Positions 6,287 through 8,582 of a stretch of DNA of 8,582 nucleotides are shown piece after piece (the stretch's first letter is position 1; each line of letters starts with the position of its first letter). The stretch comes from Alistipes sp. (lineage in GTDB: Bacteria; Bacteroidota; Bacteroidia; Bacteroidales; Rikenellaceae), in NCBI GenBank assembly GCA_017380275.1, contig JAFOEH010000019.1, forward strand, positions 1 to 8,582. Reading direction: 5' to 3'. Made by a program: the position numbers and the translations under genes. The notes under the pieces are model-generated. The model saw nothing but the letters and a program-made list of their open reading frames with translations. It ran no database searches and was not told where the DNA came from.

Positions 6287-7426
6287 ATGCACACAATTGC
6301 CGATATAGTCGATGCCGTAGCATCACCCTATGCCGAGTGGCGAACGCTGCGTGATATAAAGCCCGAGATACACGATGGACGGCCCGTATATGTTACGGGC
6401 AATGCCGCTGTGTCGTTTCGTGTGTGGCACGAGGGGCGACGCAAGATGCTCAAGTGCTATACGCGCCCGAACGAGCGTCTGGGTGCAATCTATGGCGAGC
6501 AGTTTCATCCGCGCGAGCTCACCGTTCACAACATCGTGGGGCGCGCGGCAATGGTTGATTGTCTTTTGACCGACTACATCGAGGGCCGCACTCTCGACGA
6601 GGCTTTAGCCTCGGCTCAAACGGCCGATGAGTGTCAATTGCTGGCGCAAGGTTTTGACCGTCTGGCAGCCGAGATTCTCTCATCGGGACGGGCTCACGGC
6701 GACCTGAAGCCTGAGAATATAATCGTGGGTGAGGATGGCCGTCAGCACGCCATCGATTGGGATGCCGCCTTCGTTGAGCGCTTTGCGGGCGAGAAGGCTC
6801 TCGAGATCGGTACGGCAGCGTATCAGCATCCCGAGCGTGGGGTGGAGATGTATGACGGGCATATTGACGACTACTCTATAGCGATGATCTCCACGCTGTT
6901 GCACCTGGCGGCAGTCGATTCTGCAGTTGTGGAGCATTACAGAAAATACCACGAGCCGCCATTCCTCCCACGCGATATTCGTCGTGGTGCGGAGTCGTTT
7001 ATCGATAAGGCGAAGGAGGAGTTCGCCCGCCGAGGCTGGGCGCGTCAGTACCGCGTGGCGGAGATGTTGCGCTCGCCCTATGCGCGACTCTTCCGTCTGC
7101 GAGAAGTATTCACTCCGAAGCCGGCGACAACTTCTGACACAGCACCCACGCTCGATGTGGAGTGGGGCTGGTGGGGTTGTCGTCAGGGCGATGGGTGGGC
7201 TATTCAGCCGCTCTATGACTCTGGTTTTGAGCCATCGGAGGGTGTGGCACTGATGGTGCTGGGGGAGTATAGCCACTATGTTGCTGTGGAGGATGGCCGC
7301 ACGCTGATGAGTATGGGCAAAGGCGATGATGCCCGATCGGTGCGCGATGGCGTGGCTCGCTTGAGACGTGCCGATGGCGGGGAGCAAACAATCGCTGTGG
7401 AGGAGTTGATTAATTCGTCGAAATAA
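6287..7426 (+). CDS. Hanks-type protein kinase with C-terminal WG repeat
   Basis: A 379-residue cytosolic protein kinase-like enzyme. Kinase signatures in order: beta-3 lysine K56 (KMLKCY); catalytic loop HGDLKPENIIV with D139 and N144; DWD in place of DFG with D157; activation segment GTAAYQHPER (175-184); and D-D-Y-S (194-197). The glycine-rich loop is replaced by GNAAVSF (38-44), seen in related Bacteroidota kinases. No membrane segment is visible. Residues about 293-335 (WGWWGCRQ...DGWAIQPLYDS...SEGVAL) match the WG beta-repeat pattern, which likely forms a binding module. The ATG at 6287 is chosen because the longer open frame overlaps the slyD tail and adds 40 residues with no domain. 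It heads a cluster with the vWA gene (30 bases on) and a third gene. Substrates are unknown, and phosphorylation of the partner proteins is an inference. Confidence 0.85.
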   Translation: MHTIADIVDAVASPYAEWRTLRDIKPEIHDGRPVYVTGNAAVSFRVWHEGRRKMLKCYTRPNERLGAIYGEQFHPRELTVHNIVGRAAMVDCLLTDYIEGRTLDEALASAQTADECQLLAQGFDRLAAEILSSGRAHGDLKPENIIVGEDGRQHAIDWDAAFVERFAGEKALEIGTAAYQHPERGVEMYDGHIDDYSIAMISTLLHLAAVDSAVVEHYRKYHEPPFLPRDIRRGAESFIDKAKEEFARRGWARQYRVAEMLRSPYARLFRLREVFTPKPATTSDTAPTLDVEWGWWGCRQGDGWAIQPLYDSGFEPSEGVALMVLGEYSHYVAVEDGRTLMSMGKGDDARSVRDGVARLRRADGGEQTIAVEELINSSK

Positions 7427-7436
7427 TCTATATTTG
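7406..7436 (+). promoter_or_regulatory. Possible internal promoter before the vWA gene
   Basis: TATATTTG (7429-7436) is an exact match to the Bacteroidota -7 consensus TAnnTTTG, just after the kinase stop and 20 bases before the vWA ATG. TTG at 7406-7408 lies 20 bases upstream of it and could serve as the -33 element. This would let the vWA gene and the next gene be made without the kinase. The motif falls in a 30-base AT-rich spacer, so a chance match is possible. Confidence 0.5.
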
Positions 7437-7456
7437 CGTTTGTAAATCATCCCGAT

Positions 7457-8311
7457 ATGTATTCTCAAGAGATCACACGCACCCATCGTTCGGCCTTTGT
7501 GCTGGTACTCGACCGCTCGGCGTCGATGCAGCAGCAGGTGCGCTTCGGTGAACTTCTGATGAGCAAGGCCGAGGCGGTAGCCTACACGGCCAATGCCCTG
7601 CTGACCGAGCTCGTCGACCGCTCGCGCCGTACGGATGGTCTGCGCGACTACTACGACGTGGCTGTTGTGGGGTATTGCAACGACGAGGTGGAGATGCTTC
7701 TCGGCGAGGATGGTTTTCTCTCGATTGAGCGGTTGGCTGCGCGAGAGCCGAAGATGAGTCGTCTGGCCATTGAGCGTCAGCGCTCGGACGGCAGCTCGGC
7801 CATCGAGGAGCATCACCAATACCGCTGGATCGAGCCGCGAGCCGAGGGGACTACGCCGATGTATGAGGCACTGCTTCGCGTGCGCGATATGGTGCGTGAG
7901 TGGTGCGAGAAGGAGGCGAATAGGGAGAGTTTCCCGCCCGTAGTGATTCATATCACCGATGGCGAGGCGTCGGATTGCGACGATCGTGAATTGCGCGACG
8001 TCTGCTCTGAAGTGCGACGTGTGGCCACAAGCGACGGTAATGTGCTGCTGCTCAATATCCATATCTCGACTGACTCTACGCTCGAATCGATCATCTTCCC
8101 GATGGCCGACGAGTTGCAGTCGGCAGGGCGTTATGCGCGTCTTCTGGCCGAGTGCTCGAGCGTTATGCCTACGGCTTTCGATGGCCCGATCTCGCAACTT
8201 AAGGGTGTGGGCGCGGTGCCGCCGTATTTCGGTATGGGATATAATGCCAGCATCATAGAGTTGCTCTCGATCATAAATATCGGTTCACGCAGTATCACAA
8301 ATATGCAATAG
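7457..8311 (+). CDS. von Willebrand factor A domain protein with intact MIDAS
   Basis: A 284-residue soluble protein made mostly of one vWA domain. The metal-ion-dependent adhesion site is complete: D19-R-S21-A-S23 (DxSxS) after the first strand, the threonine pair T132-T133 in GTTPMYEAL, and D168-G in HITDGEASD. It should therefore bind Mg2+ or Mn2+ and a partner protein through the metal. Between the second strand (YYDVAVVGYCNDEV, about residue 64 on) and the threonine loop there is a 50-residue insertion rich in charged residues, longer than in a minimal vWA domain. No signal peptide or membrane segment is seen, so it acts in the cytosol. vWA proteins next to protein kinases, as in TerY-type modules, are thought to be assembly or signalling scaffolds. 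It is translationally coupled to the next gene, whose ATG starts one base after its TAG. Confidence 0.88.
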   Translation: MYSQEITRTHRSAFVLVLDRSASMQQQVRFGELLMSKAEAVAYTANALLTELVDRSRRTDGLRDYYDVAVVGYCNDEVEMLLGEDGFLSIERLAAREPKMSRLAIERQRSDGSSAIEEHHQYRWIEPRAEGTTPMYEALLRVRDMVREWCEKEANRESFPPVVIHITDGEASDCDDRELRDVCSEVRRVATSDGNVLLLNIHISTDSTLESIIFPMADELQSAGRYARLLAECSSVMPTAFDGPISQLKGVGAVPPYFGMGYNASIIELLSIINIGSRSITNMQ

Positions 8312-8312
8312 T

Positions 8313-8582
8313 ATGGCTACGATCTCCGACCTGCGCAGAGCACTCATCCATCCGCGAACGCACTTTCGTTCGCTCCGTCGCCTTCAGTGGGACGGTGGAG
8401 AGATTGTGCGCTCGACACTCTTTGCCGAGGCGATGGTGGAGTGCGACGGGGAGCGACTGAGGCTATGTATGCCGCTTTCGTCGTTGTCGCTGGGGCGTGT
8501 GGAGCGATTTATGCCACAGAAACGTCATCTGCTCTCGATGAGTGTGCCCGAACTGAGGCTGCTTCGTGAGGAGATGCTATGC
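8313..8582 (+). CDS. N-terminal part of a kinase-like protein of the same module, cut by the window end
   Basis: An open frame of 90 codons starts with ATG one base after the vWA stop and is still open at the window end. The start is MATISDLRRALIHPRTHFRS. It resembles the start of the upstream kinase position by position: I-x-D-(I/L)-x-x-A at residues 4-10, P14, (W/F)-R-(T/S)-L-R at 18-22, a D-G pair, then a V...(E/D)-G-x-R-x-x-L strand. Where the kinase has the beta-3 lysine K56 this protein has C52, so if it has a kinase fold it is probably a non-catalytic or strongly altered one. Known gene clusters of this type in Bacteroidota often end in a WG-repeat protein, but no WG repeat is visible in the part seen. 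The product name is therefore open. The base composition matches its neighbours. Confidence 0.75.
   Translation, partial: MATISDLRRALIHPRTHFRSLRRLQWDGGEIVRSTLFAEAMVECDGERLRLCMPLSSLSLGRVERFMPQKRHLLSMSVPELRLLREEMLC

Noticed and set aside
6680..8197. 505-codon open frame on the minus strand through the kinase and vWA genes
   Set aside because: It is antisense to two genes with complete catalytic and MIDAS motifs. Its protein is rich in Arg, His and Ala, has no recognisable domain, and arises because the plus-strand genes avoid the codons that would create stops in this register.
6287..8582. A complete TerY-type triad of vWA, PP2C phosphatase and kinase
   Set aside because: No PP2C phosphatase or Ter gene is seen in the window, and the third gene start looks kinase-like instead, so the name would go beyond the evidence.

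Overview
The window looks like a chromosomal stretch from an anaerobic gut-type Bacteroidota, most likely Bacteroidales and possibly an Alistipes-like member of the Rikenellaceae. Three things support this. Promoters have the Bacteroidota form (TTTG, 19-base spacer, TAnnTTTG). GC-rich, GAG/CGC-rich coding DNA alternates with very AT-rich spacers. A lipoprotein carries a Bacteroidota-style surface-export motif after its lipobox cysteine. The genus assignment is an inference from codon use and gene content.

Left part (1-4960): a short AT-rich border holds an open-frame remnant of unclear strand and a textbook terminator. It is followed by a three-part TGS/uridine-kinase-like protein (250-1917), then a spacer with a 7-base tandem repeat, then a full-length single-chain glycine dehydrogenase, gcvP (2028-4856). 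A strong hairpin terminator follows gcvP and probably also serves the converging lipoprotein gene.

Middle (4973-6280): a small lipocalin-like lipoprotein on the minus strand and a SlyD-type FKBP prolyl isomerase on the plus strand diverge from a 286-base intergenic region. Each has a recognisable Bacteroidota promoter, and a perfect 8-base inverted repeat between the two could be an operator. The SlyD protein ends in a Cys-rich metal-binding tail, and its gene ends in a rho-independent terminator.

Right part (6287-8582): the most interesting region is a compact cluster of three genes. The first is a Hanks-type protein kinase with a C-terminal WG-type beta-repeat. The second is a von Willebrand A protein with an intact MIDAS metal site. 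The third starts one base after the vWA stop, runs off the window, and has an N-terminus that resembles the N-terminus of the kinase but lacks its ATP-binding lysine. The layout suggests a phosphorylation-dependent signalling or stress module comparable in logic to the kinase/vWA/PP2C modules described around TerY. No phosphatase is visible here, so that comparison is only an inference.
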